A stretch of DNA of 6,116 nt. Source: Thermodesulfobacteriota bacterium (GTDB lineage: Bacteria > Desulfobacterota > Syntrophobacteria > BM002). The notes under the pieces were generated by a model. That model was not told the origin of the DNA and made no database searches. It saw only the letters and a list, made by a program, of their open reading frames with translations. Positions 1 through 5,460 of this stretch are shown here, piece after piece (the stretch's first letter is position 1; every line of letters begins with the position of its first letter). The stretch covers positions 1 through 6,116 of the forward strand of contig CAMYLW010000112.1 of the NCBI GenBank assembly GCA_947259475.1, in the 5' to 3' direction. The translations under genes and the position numbers were made by a program.

Positions 1-90
1 GATTTAGGCACAAATACAGACATTACGTTTAATTTCAAATTAGATAATTCGGAATATGTTGGATTATTCATTAAATATCGGTGGAAGTGA
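1..90 (+). CDS. Possible 3' end of an unrecognised gene (partial)
   Basis: The first forward frame is open from base 1 to a TGA at 88-90, giving 29 residues that end in FIKYRWK. The other two forward frames stop early. Codon choice (TTA, AAT, GAT, AAA, GGA) matches the AT-rich TatA-like segment that follows, so this could be the tail of an archaeal gene overlapping the tatA start by about 35 bases. An open stretch this short in AT-rich DNA can arise by chance, and I recognise no family. The call is weak. Confidence 0.2.
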   Translation, partial: DLGTNTDITFNFKLDNSEYVGLFIKYRWK

Positions 91-184
91 ATGGATGATA
101 ATTATTTTTGTAGCATTGGTGTTAATTTTAGGAACAGGGAAATTACCAGGAGCTGCTAGAAAGATGGGAAAAGCAGTAAATGAA
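56..184 (+). other. tatA: TatA/MttA-like 5' fragment, probably of thaumarchaeal origin
   Basis: TatA is the small membrane protein that forms the twin-arginine protein export pore. These 43 codons give an N-terminal segment, a hydrophobic helix rich in I, V and L, the hinge glycine region (LGTGKLP) and the first turns of the amphipathic helix. They stop before the usual acidic, charged tail. Bacterial TatA usually has FG before the helix and FGxxKLPE after it; here the polar start is GSEW and the hinge is LGTGKLP, the form I associate with Nitrosopumilus-type archaea. The segment is about 33 percent G+C (43 of 129 by hand). The archaeal assignment rests on memory of the family. Confidence 0.55.
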
Positions 185-784
185 AAAGGTATCTTGGAGT
201 ATGTTGAATACCACACGGTCATATACGAGAACGGCAACGTCAGTGAAAGTCAAACTATTTATTACGATGCCAATAATACTAAGATCGGAGAGTTAATTTC
301 AGAATACTCTTTCGGTCCCCAGTTCGGAAGCTACGATTTCAGAGATATCCGGGCCCAACACCAAGACGGTGCAAAAGTGGCAGTGGATAGGATTCGGCTC
401 TATCGTAAGCAAAGCCGTGAAGCTGATATCGAAGAAACATATCTTGCGAAAGAAGAGAATCAAATAGTCGGCCAAGGTTTTCATCAATTTATTGTCCACA
501 ATCTCGAGCAAATAGCTCAGGGGGAAGTTTTCCAGATACAACTCGTCTTGCCATCGAGGCTGGACCAATACGAATTTCGGATTCGCAAACGAAAAATCAA
601 TGGTGACACCCTGTATATCCGGCTTGAAATTGACAACTGGCTTCTCAGGATGTTCGCGCCCCATGTTGACGCCGAGTATGACCTGAAAACTCGCCATCTG
701 CTGCGCTATGAGGGAATTTCTAACCTGGAAGACGCTGCAGGAAAACATAAAAAAGTTACCATAACCTATTCTTATGAAAGTTAA
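56..784 (+). CDS. Chimeric ORF: archaeal-type TatA N-terminus fused to conserved protein of unknown function
   Basis: The 242-residue frame has two unrelated parts. Residues 1-43 form a complete TatA-like head: a short N-terminal segment with GSEW, one membrane helix (about 14-26) and the start of the amphipathic helix with KLPGAARKMGKAVNE. The GSEW and LGTGKLP pattern resembles TatA of ammonia-oxidising archaea rather than bacterial TatA. Residues 45-242 are a soluble beta-rich domain containing YVEYHTV, GQGFHQFIV, LVLPSRLD, NWLLRMFAPHVDAEYD and a C-terminal VTITYSY. I recall bacterial hypothetical proteins like this, probably exported with their own signal peptide, but no named function. 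Its native N-terminus appears to be missing and replaced. Codon use and G+C change at about base 185. No good Shine-Dalgarno precedes the ATG at 56. The frame is certain; a real single protein is doubtful, and an assembly or cloning joint is the simplest reading. In the bacterial genome the C-terminal part may be an envelope protein near DUF2177. Confidence 0.6.
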   Translation: MLDYSLNIGGSEWMIIIFVALVLILGTGKLPGAARKMGKAVNEKGILEYVEYHTVIYENGNVSESQTIYYDANNTKIGELISEYSFGPQFGSYDFRDIRAQHQDGAKVAVDRIRLYRKQSREADIEETYLAKEENQIVGQGFHQFIVHNLEQIAQGEVFQIQLVLPSRLDQYEFRIRKRKINGDTLYIRLEIDNWLLRMFAPHVDAEYDLKTRHLLRYEGISNLEDAAGKHKKVTITYSYES

Positions 785-793
785 TTAGTCTCT

Positions 794-824
794 ATCCGGA
801 AACCTTGTTTTCGGATGTCATTTT
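794..824 (+). terminator. Possible intrinsic terminator after the first gene
   Basis: A 9-base stem (ATCCGGAAA at 794-802 with TTTTCGGAT at 808-816, one G-U pair) has a 5-base loop, CCTTG. It is followed by GTCATTTT, which gives a short T tract. It lies 10 bases after the stop codon at 782-784. The T tract is short, so strength is uncertain. Confidence 0.4.
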
Positions 825-891
825 AAAAAGTCCTGCCGTTGGCGGGACGACGAAGAATCACGAGATCCTTCGCTGCGCTCAGGATGACACT
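816..891. repeat. Palindromic dispersed repeat, copy 1 (TGTCAT...ATGACA)
   Basis: The element is bounded by TGTCAT (816-821) and ATGACA (884-889). It includes a small internal hairpin (TCCTGCC/GGCGGGA, 831-847) and shares 17 identical bases (843-859) and a further 28-base block (864-891, 3 mismatches) with the element at 4832-4924, in the same orientation. The left arm is degenerate (TGTCATTTTAAAAAG where copy 2 has TGTCATTCTGAGGAG). It fills most of the gap between the two forward genes. It codes for nothing and has no clear target-site duplication. It resembles the widespread intergenic palindromes with GAATCTTCGC cores in environmental bacterial genomes; how they move is not shown here. 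Confidence 0.75.
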
Positions 892-921
892 GCCAAAACA
901 CCAAGAGTGAAAGGTTAGCAA

Positions 922-1329
922 ATGGATGCAGCAAAACTTGTTCAGCTCTACGTGGTAACTGCTATTTTCTTTTTCGCCATCGACATTCTCTGGTTGGGTG
1001 TGATTGCCAAGAATTTTTACAATAGACATTTAGGCCGCTTTTTCAGAGAGCGGGTCAATTGGACTGCTGCCAGCATCTTTTATTCCCTTTACATTCTTGG
1101 CATAATGATCTTCGCCATCCTGCCGGGTATCAGTCGTGCTTCATTGGCCCACACTGTTATCCTGGGTGTGCTTTACGGTCTGTTCACCTACGCCACCTAT
1201 GATCTTACCAATCTGGCCACCCTCAAAGATTGGCCGGTGAAAATTGTAGTGGTTGACATCCTCTGGGGAATGGTGCTGTGTGGCCTTGTTTCAGCAGGCG
1301 GGTTTCTGGTTGCCGCGCGTTTCCTCTGA
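922..1329 (+). CDS. DUF2177 family integral membrane protein
   Basis: This 135-residue protein is about the usual length for DUF2177 and consists mostly of four membrane helices (about 6-28, 48-69, 74-95 and 105-133). Family signatures are DILWLG at 21-26, the polar YATYDLTN at 90-97 after a glycine-rich helix, and DILWGM at 112-117. The conserved Asp and Tyr residues inside helices suggest a functional site in the membrane, but no biochemical role is established. The start is supported by GAAAGG at 909-914, seven bases before the ATG. DUF2177 genes are often found with CFA-synthase-like and DUF1295 genes in light or oxidative stress clusters, which fits the reverse-strand unit beside it. It converges on the methyltransferase gene, so it is not in the same transcript. 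Family assignment is strong; function is unknown. Confidence 0.88.
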   Translation: MDAAKLVQLYVVTAIFFFAIDILWLGVIAKNFYNRHLGRFFRERVNWTAASIFYSLYILGIMIFAILPGISRASLAHTVILGVLYGLFTYATYDLTNLATLKDWPVKIVVVDILWGMVLCGLVSAGGFLVAARFL

Positions 1330-1332
1330 AAA

Positions 1333-1434
1333 GGTGTCGGGTGTCAGGTTTCAGGTGTCAGGAACAAGAAAAATAAAGGCTAAACTTGAACCATGAATAA
1401 TAATACCTGAACACTGGAACCCGAACACTGAAAC
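1333..1434. repeat. Imperfect inverted repeat of GGTGTCAGG-type units in the convergent gap
   Basis: The left arm (1333-1362) is a run of short related units, GGTGTCGGG, TGTCAGGTTTCAGG and TGTCAGG. The right arm (1406-1434) contains CCTGAACACTGGAACC and CGAACACTGAAAC, which read in reverse complement as GTTTCAGTGTTCGG and GGTTCCAGTGTTCAGG, an imperfect match to the left arm. About 43 bases of AT-rich spacer separate them. I recall similar GTGTCAGG-type runs scattered between genes in Deltaproteobacteria. The element sits between two convergent genes and could form a long weak hairpin; there is no T tract to make it a standard terminator. The remaining bases to 1500 hold nothing I recognise. 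Confidence 0.55.
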
Positions 1435-1500
1435 TTTGCCATCGAGATTTACTATTTGAAAGTATTGTTTGTTCCCCGGTAAATGGGAGCTAGCCCCTTT

Positions 1501-2529
1501 TCACTTCTTCAAACGATAGTGCGATACCAACCATTCCTCGCCATTGCCATAGCCCCACAGTTCTGAGCAGGCAAGAAAGAAAATACGCCAGCGCTGGAGC
1601 CAGCGTTCAGCCTGGCCCTGGCCGTAGGTTTCTGCCACTATGGGCAAGATCTGGTCAACTCTTCTGTCGAGGTTGCTCAGCCAAGCGTCGGCAGTTTTCT
1701 TGTAGTGCATGCCGTTTAGCCGCCAGTGATCTTCCACGGTAAGATCTTTCTGGAAATTAAATAACAGGTCATGGGAGGCCATCAGTCCAGCAGTAAAGAA
1801 GTAGCGCCCCAGCCAGTTATCTTCTCCCTCCTCCTCGAAGATGTAGGCGAATTTTCTGTGGGTGAAAATGTGGAGAAAGAGTTTCCCTCCCGATTTGAGC
1901 CAGGTGGATGTGCGGGCGAGAAGCTTTTCCCAGTTGCGCATGTGTTCAAACATCTCCACAGATACGACGCGATGGAAGGTTTGATCAGTGTGGAAATCAT
2001 TCATATCAGCACTTATAACTTCTACATTATCGAGCTTCAAGGCTGCGCACCTCGCCTTGATGAACTCCCCTTGCGGCCGGGAATTGGACACCGTTACTAC
2101 CCGGCTGCTCGGGTATTTCTCTGCCATCCACCGAGAAAGGGAGCCCCAGCCACTACCGAGTTCCAGGATTTCCATCCCATCTTCGAGCTGAGCCCGATCA
2201 CAGGTCAGCTCCAGCATAGCCTCTTCTGCCTTGTCGAGGGAGTCGACTCCCCGGGGCCAATAGCAACTGCTGTATTTCATCCATTTGCCCAAGACTTTTT
2301 CAAAAAAAGCCGGTGGCAGTTCGTAATGTTGCTCCTTCGGTTTGTGTACTTGCACGGCAACGGGACTGTTTCTGAGTTCTTCAATGAATCTTTCTAAAGC
2401 CTGACCCTGCTTTTCACTATCGCCAAGATCTTCCAACCGCAATCTTTTCTTGTCCAGTTCACGTATCCCCCAGCGGATAAGGCTGTCTGGAAGGAGACCA
2501 CGTTCTGCCAGTTCAATGGCAAATCTCAT
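1501..2529 (-). CDS. CFA-synthase / coclaurine N-methyltransferase-like SAM-dependent methyltransferase
   Basis: The 342-residue protein belongs to the cyclopropane-fatty-acid synthase superfamily of SAM methyltransferases. Features in order: a helical N-terminal region (1-80), YSSCYW at 86-91 (YSCxYW in CFA synthase), SAM motif I ELGSGWGS at 123-130, an acidic second motif near 172-178, EMFEHM at 192-197, LFLH ending at H220, RYFFTAG at 242-248 and HYKKTADAW at 275-283. EMFEH with RYFFTAG and the DHWRLNGMHY stretch are hallmarks of the coclaurine N-methyltransferase branch, whose catalytic Glu and His lie in EMFEH. Canonical CFA synthase has GMFEH and a bicarbonate-binding HTI, where this protein has HIF. 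The substrate is therefore open: a lipid double bond, or an amine head group or small amine. The start at 2529 is chosen over the upstream ATG at 2553 because AAAGGAG lies just ahead and its ATG overlaps the DUF1295 stop as ATGA, implying translational coupling. Confidence 0.88.
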   Translation of the reverse strand: MRFAIELAERGLLPDSLIRWGIRELDKKRLRLEDLGDSEKQGQALERFIEELRNSPVAVQVHKPKEQHYELPPAFFEKVLGKWMKYSSCYWPRGVDSLDKAEEAMLELTCDRAQLEDGMEILELGSGWGSLSRWMAEKYPSSRVVTVSNSRPQGEFIKARCAALKLDNVEVISADMNDFHTDQTFHRVVSVEMFEHMRNWEKLLARTSTWLKSGGKLFLHIFTHRKFAYIFEEEGEDNWLGRYFFTAGLMASHDLLFNFQKDLTVEDHWRLNGMHYKKTADAWLSNLDRRVDQILPIVAETYGQGQAERWLQRWRIFFLACSELWGYGNGEEWLVSHYRLKK

Positions 2530-3308
2530 GGCTTCTCCTTTCTCGGAAACCATGGAATGAAACTGCTCGTGCTCTTTATGTAGTCCGCATATTCAGGCCG
2601 ACTATCTACTATTGTTTTTTCCAACAGAGTAACGCCAGAGACTTTCACCAGGAGAAAAGTAATAAGCAGGGGGCTTATCACCACCCATGTGCTTCCTGGT
2701 GTGGCCAAAGTGATAATAAACAGTCCCCACCAAACCAGAGATTCACCAAAATAATTGGGGTGGCGGGTGTAGGCCCACAGCCCCTTGTTCATCACCTTGC
2801 CTTTGTTCTCTGGGTCTGCCTTGAAGCGATACAATTGCCAATCGCCCACCGCCTCGAAAAGGAAACCAACAGCCCAAATAATCACCCCCAAAAGATCGAG
2901 CATTACTAGCCTCGCAGGAATGGCTGAAATCTGCCCAACTTGCAGGACTAAGGATATGACCCACAAGAGCACTCCTTGCAGTCCGAATACGGTAAATAGA
3001 CTTACCCACCAGAAACGGGCGCCGTATTGGGCTCTCCAGGCCTGGTAGCGGCGATCCTCACCATGACCCCAATTTCGGATGAGGATGTGGAGGGCCAAAC
3101 GGAGTCCCCAAAGGGTGGTGAGCAAGGTAATCAGCACTTTTCGACCCAGGTAACCATCTGCCTGGAGGAAAGTGAGCCAGGCAACGACAACGAACCCCAA
3201 GCCCCAAAATACGTCCACTATGCTTGCATCACGTTTAACCAGACTCAGTAGCCAGACTGCAAACATCATGGCCATTACAGCGATGAGGTTAGTGATGAAA
3301 ATGGACAA
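2526..3308 (-). CDS. DUF1295 family membrane protein (steroid 5-alpha-reductase-like)
   Basis: This 260-residue protein of about six membrane helices is full length for DUF1295. Signatures are SIVDVFWG at 29-36, DRRYQAWR at 85-92, EAVGDWQLYRF at 152-162, GLWAYTRHPNYFGE at 176-189 and a C-terminal YADYIKSTSSFIPWFP. The last third (D-x-Q-x-x-R-F, then RHPNYFGE) corresponds to the NADPH-binding and catalytic region of the steroid 5-alpha-reductase and isoprenylcysteine methyltransferase fold, so a membrane reductase acting on a lipid is a reasonable guess; no substrate is established. It starts with TTG at 3308: AAAGGAG lies 6 bases upstream, and the nearby ATG at 3313 is out of frame. It sits 49 bases after the transporter gene and overlaps the methyltransferase start by four bases, so the two proteins are probably made together and may act on the same lipid. 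Confidence 0.88.
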   Translation of the reverse strand: MSIFITNLIAVMAMMFAVWLLSLVKRDASIVDVFWGLGFVVVAWLTFLQADGYLGRKVLITLLTTLWGLRLALHILIRNWGHGEDRRYQAWRAQYGARFWWVSLFTVFGLQGVLLWVISLVLQVGQISAIPARLVMLDLLGVIIWAVGFLFEAVGDWQLYRFKADPENKGKVMNKGLWAYTRHPNYFGESLVWWGLFIITLATPGSTWVVISPLLITFLLVKVSGVTLLEKTIVDSRPEYADYIKSTSSFIPWFPRKEKP

Positions 3309-3314
3309 TGCATA

Positions 3315-3321
3315 CTCCTTT
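3315..3321 (-). promoter_or_regulatory. Ribosome binding site that fixes the TTG start of the DUF1295 gene
   Basis: On the minus strand AAAGGAG is followed by TATGCA and then TTG at 3308-3306. The 6-base spacing is ideal for the TTG. The ATG inside TATGCA is only two bases from the site and is in another frame, so it is not a competing start for this protein. Confidence 0.7.
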
Positions 3322-3357
3322 CATTTCTCCTGAGACTACAGTTGTTCCCACCATCCA

Positions 3358-4761
3358 TTATCTGATTATTCGGCTTGGACGGAGAGGGTCTGCAACAGAC
3401 TGTCCCGCACGCCGCTCTCCAATGGCCGCCAAAATATCTTTATGAATGCTGCGACTGATCGGATAAGCCAGGGCTATGATAAAAGCCGCAATATTACAAA
3501 GAGAAGGCACCAAGGCGTATAGAACTCTGAGAGTGAACTGCACCTGTTGTGATTGCTCGACATTGGGCGTGTAGCCAACGGCGCCCAAAATCGATAGTGC
3601 CAAGCCAACCCCTAGAGCCGCGGCAAGCTTCTTGGTAATGGACCATATGCCAATGTATTCACCCTCTCGTCTCTGGCCTGTGAGAAGCTCATCGTAGTCA
3701 ATAACATCAGCCTGCATGGCAGAAGGTATGGCCAGGGTTGCACCGAGGCCGATTCCCGAGAGAAAAACCAGCACCCCGTAGAGGTTTGCATCCCCCGGCC
3801 CCAGAAAGAAAACACCGGTAAAGGCTCCGGTGTTTATTACCATGGCAGCGAGCCAGGTAACCTTTTTCTCCAGCTTCCGTGCCATATAGATCCAGCCAGG
3901 CAGAAAAAGGACCGCGGTTACGAAGTAAATGAGAAGGAAAAGATCAGCTTGCTTGGACTGCAGCACGTATTCCACATAATAAAGAATCAAAGTTGCCGGG
4001 AGATTACTGCCAAAGGCAGCGACAATATACGAGATGAGCAATATGATAAATGGCCGGTTTTGTGAGACATGTCTGAGACCCTGCATCAGGCTCTGTTTGT
4101 CTCCGTGAAAATGTTGAGGCCTCTCACGAATGGAGATAACGCACCACCAACAGAAAGCTATCAATAGAGGCGCATACAGCACAGCGATCCAGAAGAACTT
4201 GGCCCGCTCCCCTGCAGCGGTTGGCGACAGATTAAAGGCCCAGGCCACGGCTGCTGGCGAGCTTGCTGCCGCCAGAGTCCCGGCGATCAGGGCTCCATCT
4301 CTCATGCCCAGCAGGGTGGTTCGTTCGTCATAATCAAAAGTGATCTCAGGCCCGAGGGACTCGTACGGCACTACCACTACTGTCCAGAAAAAGAACAAAC
4401 AAAAAACCGTTATGCCGAACCAGACAGTCTCGAAGAGCGGAGAAGCCTCGGGTGGATGAAAGAGAAAATACATGGACAGAGAAAGAAGAATGGCCCCACT
4501 GGCAATGTAAGGTCTACGTCTACCGAAGCGCGTTTGTGTTCGGTCGGATAGATAGCCGATTGCCGGGTCAGTTACGGCGTCAAAGAGCCTTACTGCCAGT
4601 AGCAAGTAACCAAGAATGGCAATATTCACGCCCACCACGTCAGTGTAGAACTTGGGGATGTAGACGTATACCGGTATGCCCACAATGGCGAGGGCAAAAG
4701 CCGGAGCTGCGTAGGCAACTTTTTTGCCTATTGGAACTTTCTCCGAGTTATAGCGCTTCAT
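3358..4761 (-). CDS. MFS_2 / GPH-family (MelB-like) transporter
   Basis: This 467-residue, 12-helix protein is of the glycoside-pentoside-hexuronide:cation symporter type. The N-terminal half has RLFDAVTDPAIGYLSDR at 58-74 followed by RFGRRRPY (79-85); D61 and D65 match the helix II aspartates that bind Na+ or H+ in MelB. VPYESLGPEIT at 131-141 is the usual helix IV signature. The C-terminal half has QADVIDYDELLTGQRREG at 350-367 followed by a helix with a conserved KK, also typical. The substrate cannot be read from the sequence. The superfamily includes sugar symporters and the lysophosphatidylcholine transporter MFSD2A, so in this lipid-related unit a lipid or lysolipid cargo is possible (inference). 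GAGGA lies five bases before the ATG. It is first of three co-directional genes. I see no convincing promoter between it and the repeat at 4832. Confidence 0.85.
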   Translation of the reverse strand: MKRYNSEKVPIGKKVAYAAPAFALAIVGIPVYVYIPKFYTDVVGVNIAILGYLLLAVRLFDAVTDPAIGYLSDRTQTRFGRRRPYIASGAILLSLSMYFLFHPPEASPLFETVWFGITVFCLFFFWTVVVVPYESLGPEITFDYDERTTLLGMRDGALIAGTLAAASSPAAVAWAFNLSPTAAGERAKFFWIAVLYAPLLIAFCWWCVISIRERPQHFHGDKQSLMQGLRHVSQNRPFIILLISYIVAAFGSNLPATLILYYVEYVLQSKQADLFLLIYFVTAVLFLPGWIYMARKLEKKVTWLAAMVINTGAFTGVFFLGPGDANLYGVLVFLSGIGLGATLAIPSAMQADVIDYDELLTGQRREGEYIGIWSITKKLAAALGVGLALSILGAVGYTPNVEQSQQVQFTLRVLYALVPSLCNIAAFIIALAYPISRSIHKDILAAIGERRAGQSVADPLRPSRIIR

Positions 4762-4831
4762 TTGTTCCTCAAAAGTTCTTCTGTCGCTTCATCTAGTAGT
4801 TAGCTATTCATCCAGACATTCTGATATCCAA

Positions 4832-4924
4832 TGTCATTCTGAGGAGTCCCACCAGAGTCGGGACGACGAAGAATCTTAAGGGTGAATCGGTTAACAAAGA
4901 TTCTTCGCTTCGCTCAGAATGACA
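4832..4924. repeat. Palindromic dispersed repeat, copy 2 (TGTCATTCTGAG...CTCAGAATGACA)
   Basis: The outer arms are a perfect 12-base inverted repeat (4832-4843 and 4913-4924). The inner arms, CGAAGAATC (4867-4875) and GATTCTTCG (4899-4907), are a perfect 9-base inverted repeat, so the 93-base element can fold into a long two-part hairpin. It shares CGGGACGACGAAGAATC and the right-hand 28 bases (3 mismatches) with copy 1 at 816-891; copy 2 is the better preserved. It lies about 70 bases upstream of the transporter start, so it is either upstream of or within that gene's leader. There is no transposase; it would need to be mobilised in trans, if it moves at all. Confidence 0.8.
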
Positions 4925-5127
4925 CTAGGTAGTCTGTGAATGGAAAATAGTTTTTTCGCCAGCGAAGAATTAAACTGTTCTCCACAAAGAACATGTTTCT
5001 AAGCAGAAGAACCTAAAATACTCAACGTGTTTGGCCAAAATAATCACTGCACCGTTCATGTCAAGAAAACCGGAGATTTAGAGAAAGGCGGGACCTCTTC
5101 TTTCCAAGATTTGGCAGAACAAATACA

Positions 5128-5188
5128 GCATCCCTCCGGCTTAGCCGGTTGCTTTGGTCCATGAACCAACCCAAACGGAGGGGGGCAT
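5128..5188. repeat. Imperfect hairpin element with CCTCCGG/CGGAGG arms
   Basis: GCATCCCTCCG (5128-5138) is loosely matched in inverted orientation by CGGAGGGGGGCATC (from 5176). Inside are a perfect small hairpin, CCGGC-TTA-GCCGG (5136-5148), and TTGGT/ACCAA arms centred on the ATG at 5161. The overall fold is imperfect. It looks like a degraded intergenic palindrome. Confidence 0.4.
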
Positions 5189-5223
5189 CAAGGGGACCAT
5201 TTCACATGTAAACAATCCATCTT

Positions 5224-5256
5224 CCCCCTTTGCCAAAGGGGGACCGAGGGGGATTT
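5224..5256. repeat. CCCCCTTT-GCC-AAAGGGGG hairpin repeat
   Basis: A perfect 8-base stem, CCCCCTTT (5224-5231) and AAAGGGGG (5235-5242), has a 3-base loop and is followed by ACCGAGGGGGATTT. I recall the string CCCTTTGCCAAAGGGGGACCGAGGGGGATTT as a common dispersed intergenic repeat in Deltaproteobacteria and other environmental bacteria. Only one copy is present here, so its repeat nature rests on that memory. It is far from any gene end, so a terminator role is unlikely. Confidence 0.6.
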
Positions 5257-5395
5257 TGCTGAGCGTTCGTCTTCCCGAAGATCATCACAGCATATTTACT
5301 CTACGAGCAAAGCTTGACTATACCACCGGCACAACAGGTGGGTTTTGAAAGTACTAGGTCATGGGATTACTAGAGGTTTGAGGAAAGATTTAGGG

Positions 5396-5438
5396 AAAGA
5401 AAAAAGAAAGGTGAGTGACAATTCGCTCACCTTTCTTT
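5396..5438 (-). terminator. Intrinsic terminator of the 53-residue protein gene
   Basis: A perfect 13-base stem, AAAGAAAGGTGAG (5403-5415) and CTCACCTTTCTTT (5426-5438), has a 10-base loop. On the minus strand it is followed by a T-rich tail, and it lies about 20 bases after the stop codon at 5461-5463. On the plus strand the tail is GGGATAAAAG, so termination is expected for the reverse strand only. This is the clearest terminator in the window. Confidence 0.85.
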
Positions 5439-5439
5439 G

Positions 5440-5457
5440 GGATAAAAGCTTTTATCC
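5440..5457. repeat. Perfect 18-base palindrome next to the terminator
   Basis: GGATAAAAGCTTTTATCC is a perfect palindrome between the stop codon of the small gene and its terminator stem. In RNA it could form a short second hairpin, but with no loop it would lose the central pairs. It could protect the 3' end of the transcript or be a binding site for a dimeric protein. Neither is shown. Confidence 0.5.
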
Positions 5458-5460
5458 AAA

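Larger units (their letters stand above)
4925..5395. other. Intergenic stretch without a recognisable gene
   Basis: No frame here looks coding: the longest open stretches run through hairpin repeats, lack a Shine-Dalgarno sequence and show no family motif. Bases 4925-5127 hold nothing I recognise. From 5128 on there are two hairpin-forming repeats, listed separately, and a small 5-base inverted repeat (CCACC/GGTGG, 5323-5341). The promoter of the reverse-strand transporter unit should lie between 4762 and here, but I could not find a convincing pair of boxes. Confidence 0.5.

Noticed and set aside
299..748. Reverse-strand 149-residue open frame across the first gene
   Set aside because: It lies wholly inside the better-supported forward frame, has no ribosome binding site and shows no family motif.
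1470..1500. GGGGCTAGCTCCC as a terminator for the methyltransferase gene
   Set aside because: The stem pairs only four bases, one of them G-U, and no T tract follows on the minus strand.
1771..2397. Forward 208-residue open frame opposite the methyltransferase
   Set aside because: It is the antisense shadow of a gene with clear SAM-methyltransferase motifs, and its composition is not protein-like.
2530..2553. Upstream ATG at 2553 adding 8 residues to the methyltransferase
   Set aside because: The downstream ATG at 2529 has AAAGGAG at ideal spacing and forms ATGA with the previous stop; the longer form adds no conserved sequence.
4988..5000. AGAACATGTTTCT as a LexA-type operator
   Set aside because: It only partly fits the GAAC-N4-GTTC pattern and is not placed at any promoter I can identify.
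5323..5346. CCACC/GGTGG hairpin followed by GTTTTG as a terminator
   Set aside because: The stem is only 5 bases, the T tract is weak and no gene ends nearby on the forward strand.
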